Positions 1 to 5,574 of a stretch of DNA of 5,649 nucleotides are shown here, piece after piece; the first letter of the stretch is position 1; every line of letters starts with the position of its first letter. The position numbers and the translations under genes were made by a program. This stretch comes from an uncultured Eubacteriales bacterium (GTDB lineage: Bacteria > Bacillota > Clostridia > Oscillospirales > Butyricicoccaceae), in the NCBI GenBank assembly GCA_900555855.1, contig USML01000102.1, positions 1-5,649 on the forward strand, read 5' to 3'. The notes beneath the pieces were generated by a model that saw only the letters and a program-made list of their open reading frames with translations, did not search any database and had not been told where the DNA came from.

Positions 1-91
1 CCCACGCAGAGGATGATTTTTGCTGCACCCCAGCCCCGCGTCTGCCGCGTGGCTTGGCAAGCCCTTCGGGGGACGAAGGACGAGAGCGCGT
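1..91. other. Non-coding, hairpin-rich tail downstream of the terminase gene
   Basis: No supported gene lies here. Three small inverted repeats sit close together: CGCG at 37-40 with 46-49, GGCTT at 51-55 with AAGCC at 59-63, and CCTTCG at 63-68 with CGAAGG at 74-79 around a GGGGA loop. The last begins about a dozen bases beyond the terminase stop codon in the direction of transcription. No run of T follows any of them on the minus strand, so none is a convincing intrinsic terminator. No start codon with a ribosome binding site for a next leftward gene is visible before the window edge. The hairpins could be 3'-end stabilising structures or the edge of an intergenic repeat. Confidence 0.4.
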
Positions 92-1663
92 TTACACCTT
101 CAGCCCCACGGTGCCCAGCCTTGTCCCCTGCTTACACAGGCGGACGGCACCCTCCAGGGCGTCGGGGCCGTCGTCGTGGCGGCCCATGGGAAACTGGGTC
201 AGCTGCCGCAGAAGCTCCTCCTGATCCCGGCGGAACAGCAGATAGCCGTTGCGCACATCGGGCTGCAGCGACTGGATGCGCAGCGTCTTGTCCGCCGACG
301 AGCGGACCTCCGTGATAGGCAGATAGATCCCCGCCGCGGCGCTCTCCGCCGCCAGCCGCTCCTTGAGGAACCACTGGAACTGGTTGGTCTCCGCGCCGAA
401 GGCGGTATAGCGCCCGCCGTATTCCCGCAGAAGCCACCGGGCCTTTTCCAGAACATCCCGAAGGATGGCGTCCGGATGCCGCCGGGCCAGATCCGCGTCC
501 AAAACATAGAGGACGCCGGTCCGGGCGTCCTGGGCCAGCGTGACGATGGCGGAAAAGTCCGATTCCGCCGTTTTGCCCAGACTGGGGTCGCAATAGCCGA
601 AAAAGCGGAAGCCCCGGCGAAAATCCACCGTCGCTTCATCGTAATATTTCAGCCATTCCCGGGGAAACAGGCAGGAGGCCGGATCCACCGGCGCGTTTTG
701 CATTTCCCGGTAAAAGGCCCCCTCCCCCTCGCTGACCAGCATACACATCAGGTCGTAGTAGGAGAGCTTTTTGGGCCAGAGCACCTTCGTCCCCGCCAGC
801 ATTTCCTGCCTGTGCCGCAGGAAAAACCGCTCCGCCGTCTTTTCCCGCCGGGGGTCGGAGAGGTCGGTATAGCGCTCCCGCCAGGTCTGCCAGAGGGGGC
901 TTTCGGAAAATTGCTCCACGGCCCGCAGACAAAGGCTCTGGTAGGCCGGGTTGCGCAGAAGCTGCACCAAAAGGCTGTCGTGGTGGAGGACCGTCCCGAT
1001 GCAGACGATATCGGTATACCGGTCGCCGGCCTTGCTCACCGCGCCGAAAAACCACCGCTCCGTCCGGCTCCGCCCCTCCGGGGAGAGGACCTCCAGATCG
1101 TTTTCGATGTCGTCCAGCACGATCAGGTCGGGCCGCCTGGCCCCGTGCCGCCGGCCGCGGAGCTTTTGCCCGGAGCCGATGGCGTCGATGCGCGCACCGT
1201 TTTTCAAAAGGATCACCGTGCTTTTCCAGACCTTGCCCCGCACATCGCCGAAATCCCGCAGAATGGCCTCGTTTTCCTCCAGCTCCGCCTTGATGGCGTC
1301 TAAAAAGGAGGCCGCCTGGGCCTCGGTGTCGGAGATCAGCAGGATATACTGCTTGTAGCCGTAAAGGGCGGCGTGGAGCACATTTTGCAGGCTCATCACC
1401 GTGGATTTGGCGTGGCCCCGGGGGGCCGCCACCGCCAGCCGGCAGCCCTTGGCCGCAAGCATTTTGTCCAGCGTCTCCGGCCCGGGACAAAGCCCCTTCA
1501 TCACCTGCTTCTGCCAGAGCCGGCAGAGCTTTTTGTGAAAGGCCGGGGCCGGCAGGGTGAAATAATGGGAAAGATAGCGCTTTCCAAACAGCGCCGGGTC
1601 GCCGGCGCAGGCCTCCCGCAGGGCCGCGCCCTCCGGGATATCCGTCACTTTTTGCTCATACAA
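92..1663 (-). CDS. terL: Phage-type terminase large subunit (ATPase plus nuclease)
   Basis: Large subunits of this type are packaging motors: an N-terminal ATPase drives DNA into a phage head and a C-terminal RNase H-like nuclease cuts it. Residues here are numbered from the far-upstream TTG at 1717; subtract 18 for the preferred start. Visible motifs are Walker A AAPRGHAKST (97-106), Walker B LIVLDDIE (198-205), a likely coupling motif IGT (240-242), and the nuclease acidic residues D377 in GYCDPS, E443 in GAETNQ and D515/D516/D519 in RHDDGPDALEG. All key residues appear intact and the length (523-541 residues) is normal, so this is not an obvious pseudogene. The TTG at 1663 is preferred because AAGGGAG lies about 10 bases upstream, whereas the TTG at 1717 has no visible binding site. 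No small subunit, portal or capsid gene is in the window; such genes could lie to the left. It follows an exported-protein gene on the same strand, separated by a terminator-like hairpin. Product assignment is firm; whether it belongs to a prophage, a remnant or a domesticated locus is open. Confidence 0.9.
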   Translation of the reverse strand: MYEQKVTDIPEGAALREACAGDPALFGKRYLSHYFTLPAPAFHKKLCRLWQKQVMKGLCPGPETLDKMLAAKGCRLAVAAPRGHAKSTVMSLQNVLHAALYGYKQYILLISDTEAQAASFLDAIKAELEENEAILRDFGDVRGKVWKSTVILLKNGARIDAIGSGQKLRGRRHGARRPDLIVLDDIENDLEVLSPEGRSRTERWFFGAVSKAGDRYTDIVCIGTVLHHDSLLVQLLRNPAYQSLCLRAVEQFSESPLWQTWRERYTDLSDPRREKTAERFFLRHRQEMLAGTKVLWPKKLSYYDLMCMLVSEGEGAFYREMQNAPVDPASCLFPREWLKYYDEATVDFRRGFRFFGYCDPSLGKTAESDFSAIVTLAQDARTGVLYVLDADLARRHPDAILRDVLEKARWLLREYGGRYTAFGAETNQFQWFLKERLAAESAAAGIYLPITEVRSSADKTLRIQSLQPDVRNGYLLFRRDQEELLRQLTQFPMGRHDDGPDALEGAVRLCKQGTRLGTVGLKV

Positions 1664-1708
1664 TAGAAAACCACTCCCTTGCCCCAAAAGCTTAGGGCAG
1701 GGGAGCGG
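1664..1708 (-). terminator. Intrinsic terminator-like hairpin between the exported-protein gene and terL
   Basis: Read on the minus strand, arms at 1708-1695 and 1684-1671 pair over 14 positions with one G-U wobble and one C-A mismatch, around a 10-base loop (1694-1685). The 3' arm is followed directly by TTTTCTATTGT. A strong G+C stem plus a U-rich tail is the classic rho-independent layout. It lies 43 bases past the stop codon of the exported-protein gene. Its 3' arm also contains the only Shine-Dalgarno-like sequence (GGGAG) for terL, and the U-rich tail runs into the TTG at 1663. It could therefore be a plain terminator, an attenuator, or a structure hiding the terL ribosome binding site. 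Confidence 0.6.
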
Positions 1709-1751
1709 AATCTGCAAGGGAAACGGTTCATTTGACAGGGCCGCGAAAGGC

Positions 1752-2870
1752 TCACCGCCACTCCCGCACAGGCAGGGCGGTATAATTCTGGGCCACCAGA
1801 TAGCTGCACACCACGGGCAGAAGCTCCTGGGTGGCGCTGTCCGGCTGCAGAAGAAGGGTCTGGCCGTCGCCCCCGGTGCGCAGCAGCTTTTTCAGGGCGG
1901 AAAGCAGCTTTTTCTGCTCCACGCCCTCGGCGTAAAGATCCCGGTCGGGCAAAACGGGCACGAAGCCCGCTTCAGAGAGGGCGGCCAGCTCCTCCTCCGT
2001 CACGGCCCGGCGGCAGGTCACCAGCCGGACCCGGGTGTGCAGCAGCCTGGCGCAGGTCTCGGAGCCGGCCCGGGCTTCGGCAAGAAGATCCTCCCCCTCC
2101 AGCAAAAGCCCCGGCGAAAAGCCCCGGGCATAAAGCTCCCGCAGCGGCTCCGCCAGCGCCGTCAGCTGCCCGGCAGGCAGGAAAAAGGCGGCGGGGGTCT
2201 GGGCGCCCTCCAGCGTGTCCAGCAGGAAGGAAAGCTCCCCCTCCGGCGCGCCGGCAAAGATCAGCGAAATATCCCGGGCCGCCGGCTCCGGCGTCACCGG
2301 GCCGGGGGTCTCCGGCGTGACGATGCCGGAAAGCAGATCCCGGCTCCGGGCGACGGACTGCAGCGTCTCCGCCTGCTGCTGATAAAGCTCCTCGTCGGAG
2401 GTGCGGGGCGTGTCCTTGGCCAGCCGCATGATGGGATAGCCCACGCCGGAGGCCGAGGCCGCCGTGTAGGAAAAATACAGCCCCATCCAGCTGCAGATCA
2501 CCTGCACCGGCAGATAGGGCACGCCGGAGCGCAGCTTGGCAGAGACCTGCACATAGCGGTTTTCCTGATTGTAGGTCAGGCCGGTGTCCAGCTCAAAATA
2601 CATCATATAGCCCACCCGGTAGACCGTCACCAGCGATTTTTTCTCATTGTAGGAGGCGTAGGCGCCCTTGAGCTTCTGCAGGGTGGTATAGGGGACATAG
2701 ATGATGCCGTCCAGATACATGGCCATGCCCGGGTCGGCGGTGTCCTCCAAAACGGTGTCCTCCGCCACGGTGATGATATAGCTTTCCGCCGCCCGGCAGG
2801 GAACGCCCGCCAGCGGCAGCAAAAGGAAAAGCGCCAGCAGCAGCGCCGCCGGCTTGCGCAGCAGCCTCAT
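1752..2870 (-). CDS. Exported stalk-domain protein with degenerate NodB (polysaccharide deacetylase-like) domain
   Basis: The 372-residue product begins with a signal peptide: MRLLRK, a long Leu/Ala-rich core (8-22) and a likely cleavage near CRA (25-27). Residues about 34-150 resemble a copper amine oxidase N-terminal-like stalk domain, with the pattern IIYVPYTTL then LVTVYR and a second half GVPYLPVQVI. A Pro/Thr/Glu-rich linker (184-198) leads to a C-terminal domain (200-370) with the layout of a NodB polysaccharide deacetylase. ISLIFAGAP occupies the place of the usual TFDDGP, TPAAFFLP that of ATFFV, and TLLLQPDSATQELLPVV that of the LLHD segment. The Asp-Asp pair, the HxxxH metal ligands and the late His are all absent, so deacetylase activity is unlikely; a glycan-binding or scaffold role is inferred. 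Start 2870 is chosen over 2912 because AGGGAGGTG lies a proper distance upstream and the signal peptide begins there. A strong promoter sits about 30 bases upstream. It is followed on the same strand by a terminator-like hairpin and terL. Confidence 0.75.
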   Translation of the reverse strand: MRLLRKPAALLLALFLLLPLAGVPCRAAESYIITVAEDTVLEDTADPGMAMYLDGIIYVPYTTLQKLKGAYASYNEKKSLVTVYRVGYMMYFELDTGLTYNQENRYVQVSAKLRSGVPYLPVQVICSWMGLYFSYTAASASGVGYPIMRLAKDTPRTSDEELYQQQAETLQSVARSRDLLSGIVTPETPGPVTPEPAARDISLIFAGAPEGELSFLLDTLEGAQTPAAFFLPAGQLTALAEPLRELYARGFSPGLLLEGEDLLAEARAGSETCARLLHTRVRLVTCRRAVTEEELAALSEAGFVPVLPDRDLYAEGVEQKKLLSALKKLLRTGGDGQTLLLQPDSATQELLPVVCSYLVAQNYTALPVREWR

Positions 2871-2900
2871 GGCTCCCACCTCCCTTGTAAGCGTTGCTTT

Positions 2901-2929
2901 ATTATATCCCATTCCCCCGCCAAAGGCAA
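2901..2929 (-). promoter_or_regulatory. Sigma-A-type promoter for the exported-protein gene
   Basis: On the minus strand a -35 element TTGCCT (2929-2924) is separated by exactly 17 bases from a perfect -10 element TATAAT (2906-2901). Transcription would start near 2894, giving a leader of about 24 bases that contains the ribosome binding site AGGGAGGTG just before the ATG at 2870. The same arrangement recurs at 5511-5539. No comparably good promoter is visible for the divergent plus-strand gene at 2960. Confidence 0.8.
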
Positions 2930-2959
2930 GAGGGAGACCGAAAGGAAAGGAGCGCGTCC

Positions 2960-3247
2960 ATGGATCCCAAGGAGGGCTTTTTTGATCTGCCCGCCCCGCT
3001 GATGACCGCCATCGGCACGGTCCTGGGCTTTGCGCTTTTGGGCAGGCTGGATTATAACCAGCAAAACGCCCTTGGCAACTGGCTGATGCTCATCGCCCAG
3101 ATCCTGGAGACCAATTCCGCCCAGGCGCAGCTGCTGGCGGCAAACCAGAGCCAAAGCGCCCAGGCCACCGGCGGCGCGACCCTGCGGCTGGAGGCGCTGG
3201 AGCGGCAGCTGCAGGAGCTGCAGCGGCGTCTGGACGAGATGGAGTGA
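2960..3247 (+). CDS. Small membrane-anchored coiled-coil protein, function unknown
   Basis: This 95-residue protein is not one I can name. A short acidic/aromatic N-terminus (MDPKEGFFDLP) precedes a hydrophobic stretch at about 12-28 (APLMTAIGTVLGFALLG), long enough for a membrane segment. A second partly hydrophobic helix follows at about 38-49 (LGNWLMLIAQIL), then a Gln/Ala-rich stretch (54-70). The C-terminus (75-95) carries heptad-like Leu spacing in EALERQLQELQRRLDEME, which predicts a short coiled coil. The ATG at 2960 is preferred over an upstream ATG at 2894 because AAAGGAG lies 7 bases before it and the upstream extension is hydrophilic and would overlap the opposing promoter. It is divergent from the exported-protein gene, with 89 bases between starts. 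A holin-like or oligomeric membrane protein is possible given the nearby terminase, but nothing in the sequence proves it. Confidence 0.7.
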   Translation: MDPKEGFFDLPAPLMTAIGTVLGFALLGRLDYNQQNALGNWLMLIAQILETNSAQAQLLAANQSQSAQATGGATLRLEALERQLQELQRRLDEME

Positions 3248-3248
3248 C

Positions 3249-3286
3249 GCGGGACTTTTCCGCCAGAGGGGGCGGGCAGCGTCCCA
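3249..3286. other. Nested inverted repeat after the small membrane protein gene
   Basis: Directly after the stop codon at 3247, an outer inverted repeat GGGAC (3251-3255) / GTCCC (3281-3285) encloses an inner hairpin CCGCC (3260-3264) / GGCGG (3271-3275). No T tract follows on the plus strand, so this is at best a weak transcript end. It runs into the tandem repeat that starts near 3274. Confidence 0.3.
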
Positions 3287-3391
3287 CCCCTTGCCTCCCG
3301 GCAAAGTGGTGCGAGCGGGCTGCGTCCTCCCACTTCTTGCCTCCCGGCAAAGTGGTGCGAGCGAGCTGCCGCCCATCTCCCCTTGCCTCCC
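3274..3391. repeat. 46-bp tandem repeat, two good copies and a partial third
   Basis: Copy one (3274-3316) and copy two (3317-3362) begin GGGC(A/T)GCGTCC. Both contain the identical 26-base core that runs from TTGCCTCCCGG through GTGGTGCGAGC. A shorter, diverged third copy (3363-3391) begins GAGCTGC and ends TTGCCTCCC, running into the left end of the palindromic element at 3383. Each full copy holds a perfect small hairpin, TTGCC-TCCC-GGCAA (3291-3304 and 3337-3350). The repeats leave a frame open on the minus strand, but its translation is low-complexity and I do not treat it as a gene. It resembles dispersed intergenic repeats of gut Clostridia; that resemblance is from memory. Confidence 0.75.
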
Positions 3392-3550
3392 CTGTGTAAG
3401 GGGAGGTGCTGAGCGGATGCGAAGCGGAGGGGTTGTAGGTCGGGTGCAGGAGAAGGCATCCTGTAACCGTAATCCCGTTCCTACACGATACCCACAACCC
3501 CTCAGTCAAACCCTTCGGGTTTGCCAGCTCCCCTTACACAGGGGAGCCAA
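3383..3550. repeat. ~168-bp palindromic MITE-like element with long imperfect terminal inverted repeats
   Basis: The left end (3383-3408) matches the reverse complement of the right end (3525-3550) at 24 of 26 positions. Each end folds into its own 7-bp hairpin around TGTGTAA/TTACACA (3386-3406 and 3527-3547). A second pair of inverted arms, GAGGGGTTGT (3427-3436) and ACAACCCCTC (3494-3503), lies further in. Between outer and inner arms the two sides differ: the right has a perfect CAAACCC-TTC-GGGTTTG hairpin (3507-3523), the left an unrelated CGGATGCGAAGCGG-type segment. The centre holds CAGGA (3447-3451) / TCCTG (3459-3463). There is no coding capacity, so any movement would depend on a transposase elsewhere. 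No target-site duplication is evident. Confidence 0.7.
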
Positions 3551-3582
3551 GCCCTGCGGGGGTTCCCTCAGAGGGAGCCAAG
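3547..3582 (+). repeat. Left inverted repeat arm bordering the mtnN operon
   Basis: This 36-base stretch begins and ends with CCAAG and contains CCCTGCGGGGG and the near-palindrome TCCCTCAGAGGGA. Its reverse complement recurs at 5575-5611 with two mismatches and one missing base over 37 aligned columns. It directly follows the right end of the palindromic element and appears to be an add-on module of the same repeat family. Confidence 0.75.
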
Positions 3583-3599
3583 CCCTGGCCGCCGGGCTT
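3580..3599 (-). terminator. Weak hairpin just past mtnN
   Basis: AAGCCC (3580-3585) and GGGCTT (3594-3599) form a perfect 6-bp stem with an 8-base loop, starting two bases after the mtnN stop codon. There is no U tract on the minus strand, so termination here is uncertain. The larger palindromic structures beyond it, between converging transcripts, may also block read-through. Confidence 0.3.
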
Positions 3600-3600
3600 C

Positions 3601-4263
3601 TTATTTCATCCGCGCGACGGCCTTACAGAGGATTTCCGCAGACAGGTGCGCGGCCTTCTGCTCGAACTGGTCATAATCGCCCCGGGCCTCGTCGTCGGCC
3701 AGGTCGGAGATGCAGCGGAGGACGGCGAAGGGCACCCGGTTCACGATGCAGACCTGGGCCACGGCGGCGCTCTCCATATCGGCGCAGAGGGCATTGTAAT
3801 CCTGCTGCAGCCGCAGCTTTTCCTCCCGGCTCTCCAAAAACTGGTCGCCGGTGGCGATACAGCCCAGCCTTGCCTCCGGCGCGGCCTGCCGCAGCAGGGA
3901 GGAAAGCCCGGCGTCTGCCACGAAGCAGCCGCCGCAGGGCAGCCAGTCCCGCTTGATATCGTCGGACATATCCCGGTAGGTCAGCTCCCGGGCCACCACC
4001 AGATCCATATGCCGCAGCTCCGGGGAGACGCCGCCGGCGATGCCCGAATGAAGCAGGGCGGAGGGGGCATAGCGGCTGATGAGCATCTGCGTGCAGAGGG
4101 CGGCGGAGACCTTTCCCACGCCGCAAACGGCGGCGGCGGCCTGATGCCCCTCCAAAACGCCTACATAGACCTTTACCCCGGCCTGCTCCTCCTGCCGGAC
4201 ATTCTCCATTCGAGCCAGAATCTGCTCCAGCTCCACGCGCATGGCGCAAATAATCGCGATCAT
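3601..4263 (-). CDS. mtnN: 5'-methylthioadenosine/S-adenosylhomocysteine nucleosidase
   Basis: This cytoplasmic enzyme hydrolyses the N-glycosidic bond of methylthioadenosine and S-adenosylhomocysteine, releasing adenine and methylthioribose or S-ribosylhomocysteine. It thereby removes inhibitory by-products of SAM use. The 220-residue product has normal length and covers the whole fold. It starts MIAIICAMRVELE, placing E11 at the family's conserved catalytic-site Glu. It continues with GVGKVSAA (48-55), GIAGGV (74-79), TGDQF (138-142), ADMESAA (161-167, E164 contacting the ribose) and ISDLAD (185-190, with D187 as the general acid). All residues expected for activity are present. AAAGGAG lies 9 bases before the ATG. 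It is the second gene of a minus-strand operon, 21 bases after the amidohydrolase, and probably depends on that gene's promoter. Purine nucleoside phosphorylase relatives share the fold, but the motifs favour the nucleosidase. Confidence 0.95.
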   Translation of the reverse strand: MIAIICAMRVELEQILARMENVRQEEQAGVKVYVGVLEGHQAAAAVCGVGKVSAALCTQMLISRYAPSALLHSGIAGGVSPELRHMDLVVARELTYRDMSDDIKRDWLPCGGCFVADAGLSSLLRQAAPEARLGCIATGDQFLESREEKLRLQQDYNALCADMESAAVAQVCIVNRVPFAVLRCISDLADDEARGDYDQFEQKAAHLSAEILCKAVARMK

Positions 4264-4284
4264 CTTTTTTTTCTCCTTTTTTTC

Positions 4285-5478
4285 TTAAAATTCCTGCTGT
4301 TCCAGATAATCCAGCGCCACCTGCATATGCAGGGCGGCGGCATAGGCAAGGCCGTCCTCGTTGACCCGAAAATGGGGGTTATGGGCGGGGAAGGTACATT
4401 CCCTTCCGCCGTCGCCAAAGCCGAAATAGCAGTAGCAGCCCGGCCGGCCCTCCATGAAATAGCCCATGTCCTCGGTCCCCATCTCCGGAACGGAGCGGAT
4501 GCGGGCGTTTTCCTCGCCCACCAGCTTGACCATGGAGGCATAGGCCAGGCGGCTCATGCGGTCTTCATTGACCACGCCGGGATAGCTCTCCACGATGTTC
4601 ACCTCCGCCCGGCCGCCCATGGCAGCGGCGACGCCCTCCGCCGTCTGGCGGACCAGCGCGCAAAGCTCCTTCCGCATCTCCGGGCCAAGGGTGCGGAGGA
4701 TGCCGCCCAGCCGGGCCGTCTCCGCGATGATATTGTTGCCGGTGCCTGCATGGAAGCTGCCCACGGTGACTACGGCGGAATCCGTGGGGCTCACCCGGCG
4801 GGAGACCAGGCTCTGCAGGGTGCAGACGATCTGGCTGCCGATGAGCACCGCGTCGATGCCCAGCGAGGGAGAGGCCCCGTGGGTGCCCCGGCCGTAAACG
4901 GTAATGGTAAAGGGATTGGAGGCCGCATATTCCTGCCCGAACTTCAGGCTGAACTGGCCTGCGGCATCGTCCACGGCGCTGTGGCCGCCAAAGACCGCAT
5001 CCACATGGGGCTCCTCCAGACAGCCCTCCGCCACCATCCGCTGGGCCCCGCCGTCATATTCCTCGTCGGGCTGAAACAGAAGCTTCACATTGCCCTTCAG
5101 CTGGTCCCTTGCCTCCTGCAGCAGCCTTGCCGCGCCCAGCAGCGCCGCCGTGTGGGTGTCGTGGCCGCAGGCGTGCATGACGCCGGGCTTTTCCGAGGAA
5201 AAGGGCAGGCCCGTCTCCTCCTGCAGGGGCAGGGCGTCCATATCCGCCCGCAGGGCGATGGTCCGGCCGGGCGCGCCGCCGCGGATCAGGCCAACAACGC
5301 CGGTCCCGGCGCATGGCTTCGCTTCGATACCCATGCGCTCCAGCTCCCGCAGCACCAGCGCCTGCGTCCCGTATTCCTGCCCGCCCAGCTCCGGGTTTTG
5401 GTGGAGCGTGCGGCGCAGCTCGATCAGATAGGGGGAAATCTCCTGCGCCCGGCGCAGAAGCTCCTGAGATGAGATCAT
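4285..5478 (-). CDS. M20-family metallo-amidohydrolase (N-acyl-L-amino acid hydrolase type)
   Basis: Members of this M20D-like group use two metal ions to cleave N-acyl amino acids (hippurate, N-acetyl amino acids, N-acetyl-diaminopimelate) or related amides in the cytoplasm. The 397-residue length is normal. Visible motifs are RTLHQNPELG (23-32), LRADMDALP (77-85), the metal-binding HACGHDTH (102-109, ligands C104 and H106), QPDEE (136-140, catalytic Glu then metal Glu), H166 in FGGHS, the dimerisation-domain GRGTHGASP (197-205), HAGTGNNIIAE (243-253), and the last metal ligand H366 in HNPHF. The active site looks complete. The usual His after HGAxP is Ser here (S205), a small departure. The ATG at 5478 has GGAGGG 6 bases upstream and a strong promoter beyond it. 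It leads the operon with mtnN 21 bases downstream. Exact substrate cannot be read from sequence; hippurate hydrolase-like and acetyl-diaminopimelate deacetylase-like annotations are both possible. Confidence 0.9.
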   Translation of the reverse strand: MISSQELLRRAQEISPYLIELRRTLHQNPELGGQEYGTQALVLRELERMGIEAKPCAGTGVVGLIRGGAPGRTIALRADMDALPLQEETGLPFSSEKPGVMHACGHDTHTAALLGAARLLQEARDQLKGNVKLLFQPDEEYDGGAQRMVAEGCLEEPHVDAVFGGHSAVDDAAGQFSLKFGQEYAASNPFTITVYGRGTHGASPSLGIDAVLIGSQIVCTLQSLVSRRVSPTDSAVVTVGSFHAGTGNNIIAETARLGGILRTLGPEMRKELCALVRQTAEGVAAAMGGRAEVNIVESYPGVVNEDRMSRLAYASMVKLVGEENARIRSVPEMGTEDMGYFMEGRPGCYCYFGFGDGGRECTFPAHNPHFRVNEDGLAYAAALHMQVALDYLEQQEF

Positions 5479-5510
5479 AAAAAGCCCTCCGTATCGTGAA
5501 AGATAGCCTG

Positions 5511-5539
5511 ATTATATCCTGTTTTCCCCCGGAGGGCAA
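5511..5539 (-). promoter_or_regulatory. Sigma-A-type promoter for the amidohydrolase-mtnN operon
   Basis: On the minus strand TTGCCC (5539-5534) and a perfect TATAAT (5516-5511) are separated by 17 bases. Transcription would begin near 5504, with a leader of about 26 bases holding GGAGGG before the ATG at 5478. Ten of 17 spacer bases match the promoter at 2901-2929, and both read CTCTTGCC at the -35 side and GGATATAAT at the -10 side. Confidence 0.8.
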
Positions 5540-5574
5540 GAGGAAATGCGGCAGAAAGCGGGCGGGGAGAACCC

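Noticed and set aside
20..1303. Long plus-strand open frame (427 codons) opposite the terminase gene
   Set aside because: Its translation is Pro/Arg/Gly-rich without recognisable motifs and it lies antisense to a gene with complete catalytic motifs. High G+C makes such antisense frames common.
1664..1717. TTG at 1717 as the terminase start
   Set aside because: No Shine-Dalgarno sequence precedes it and it would place the terminator-like hairpin inside the coding region. It is kept as an alternative, since the frame is open further upstream.
1732..1737. Perfect TTGACA on the plus strand
   Set aside because: No -10 element lies 16-18 bases downstream and there is no plus-strand gene to drive.
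2871..2912. ATG at 2912 as the start of the exported protein
   Set aside because: It overlaps the promoter and leader, adds hydrophilic residues before the signal peptide, and the ATG at 2870 has an excellent ribosome binding site.
2037..3002. 321-codon plus-strand frame opposite the exported-protein gene
   Set aside because: Antisense to a gene with signal peptide, strong promoter and binding site; its own translation is Arg/Gln/Gly-rich and featureless.
3274..3391. Possible CRISPR array
   Set aside because: Only two full copies, spacer-like parts are themselves similar, and no cas genes are present; it is a simple tandem repeat.
2867..3509. Overlapping minus-strand frames through the repeat region (169, 135 and 139 codons)
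   Set aside because: They translate repeat sequence and the antisense of the small membrane protein, with no binding site or protein-like composition.
3646..5472. 608-codon plus-strand open frame covering both mtnN and the amidohydrolase
   Set aside because: It runs antisense across two well-identified enzymes and through their intergenic gap, with low-complexity His/Ala/Gly-rich translation; a G+C-driven shadow.
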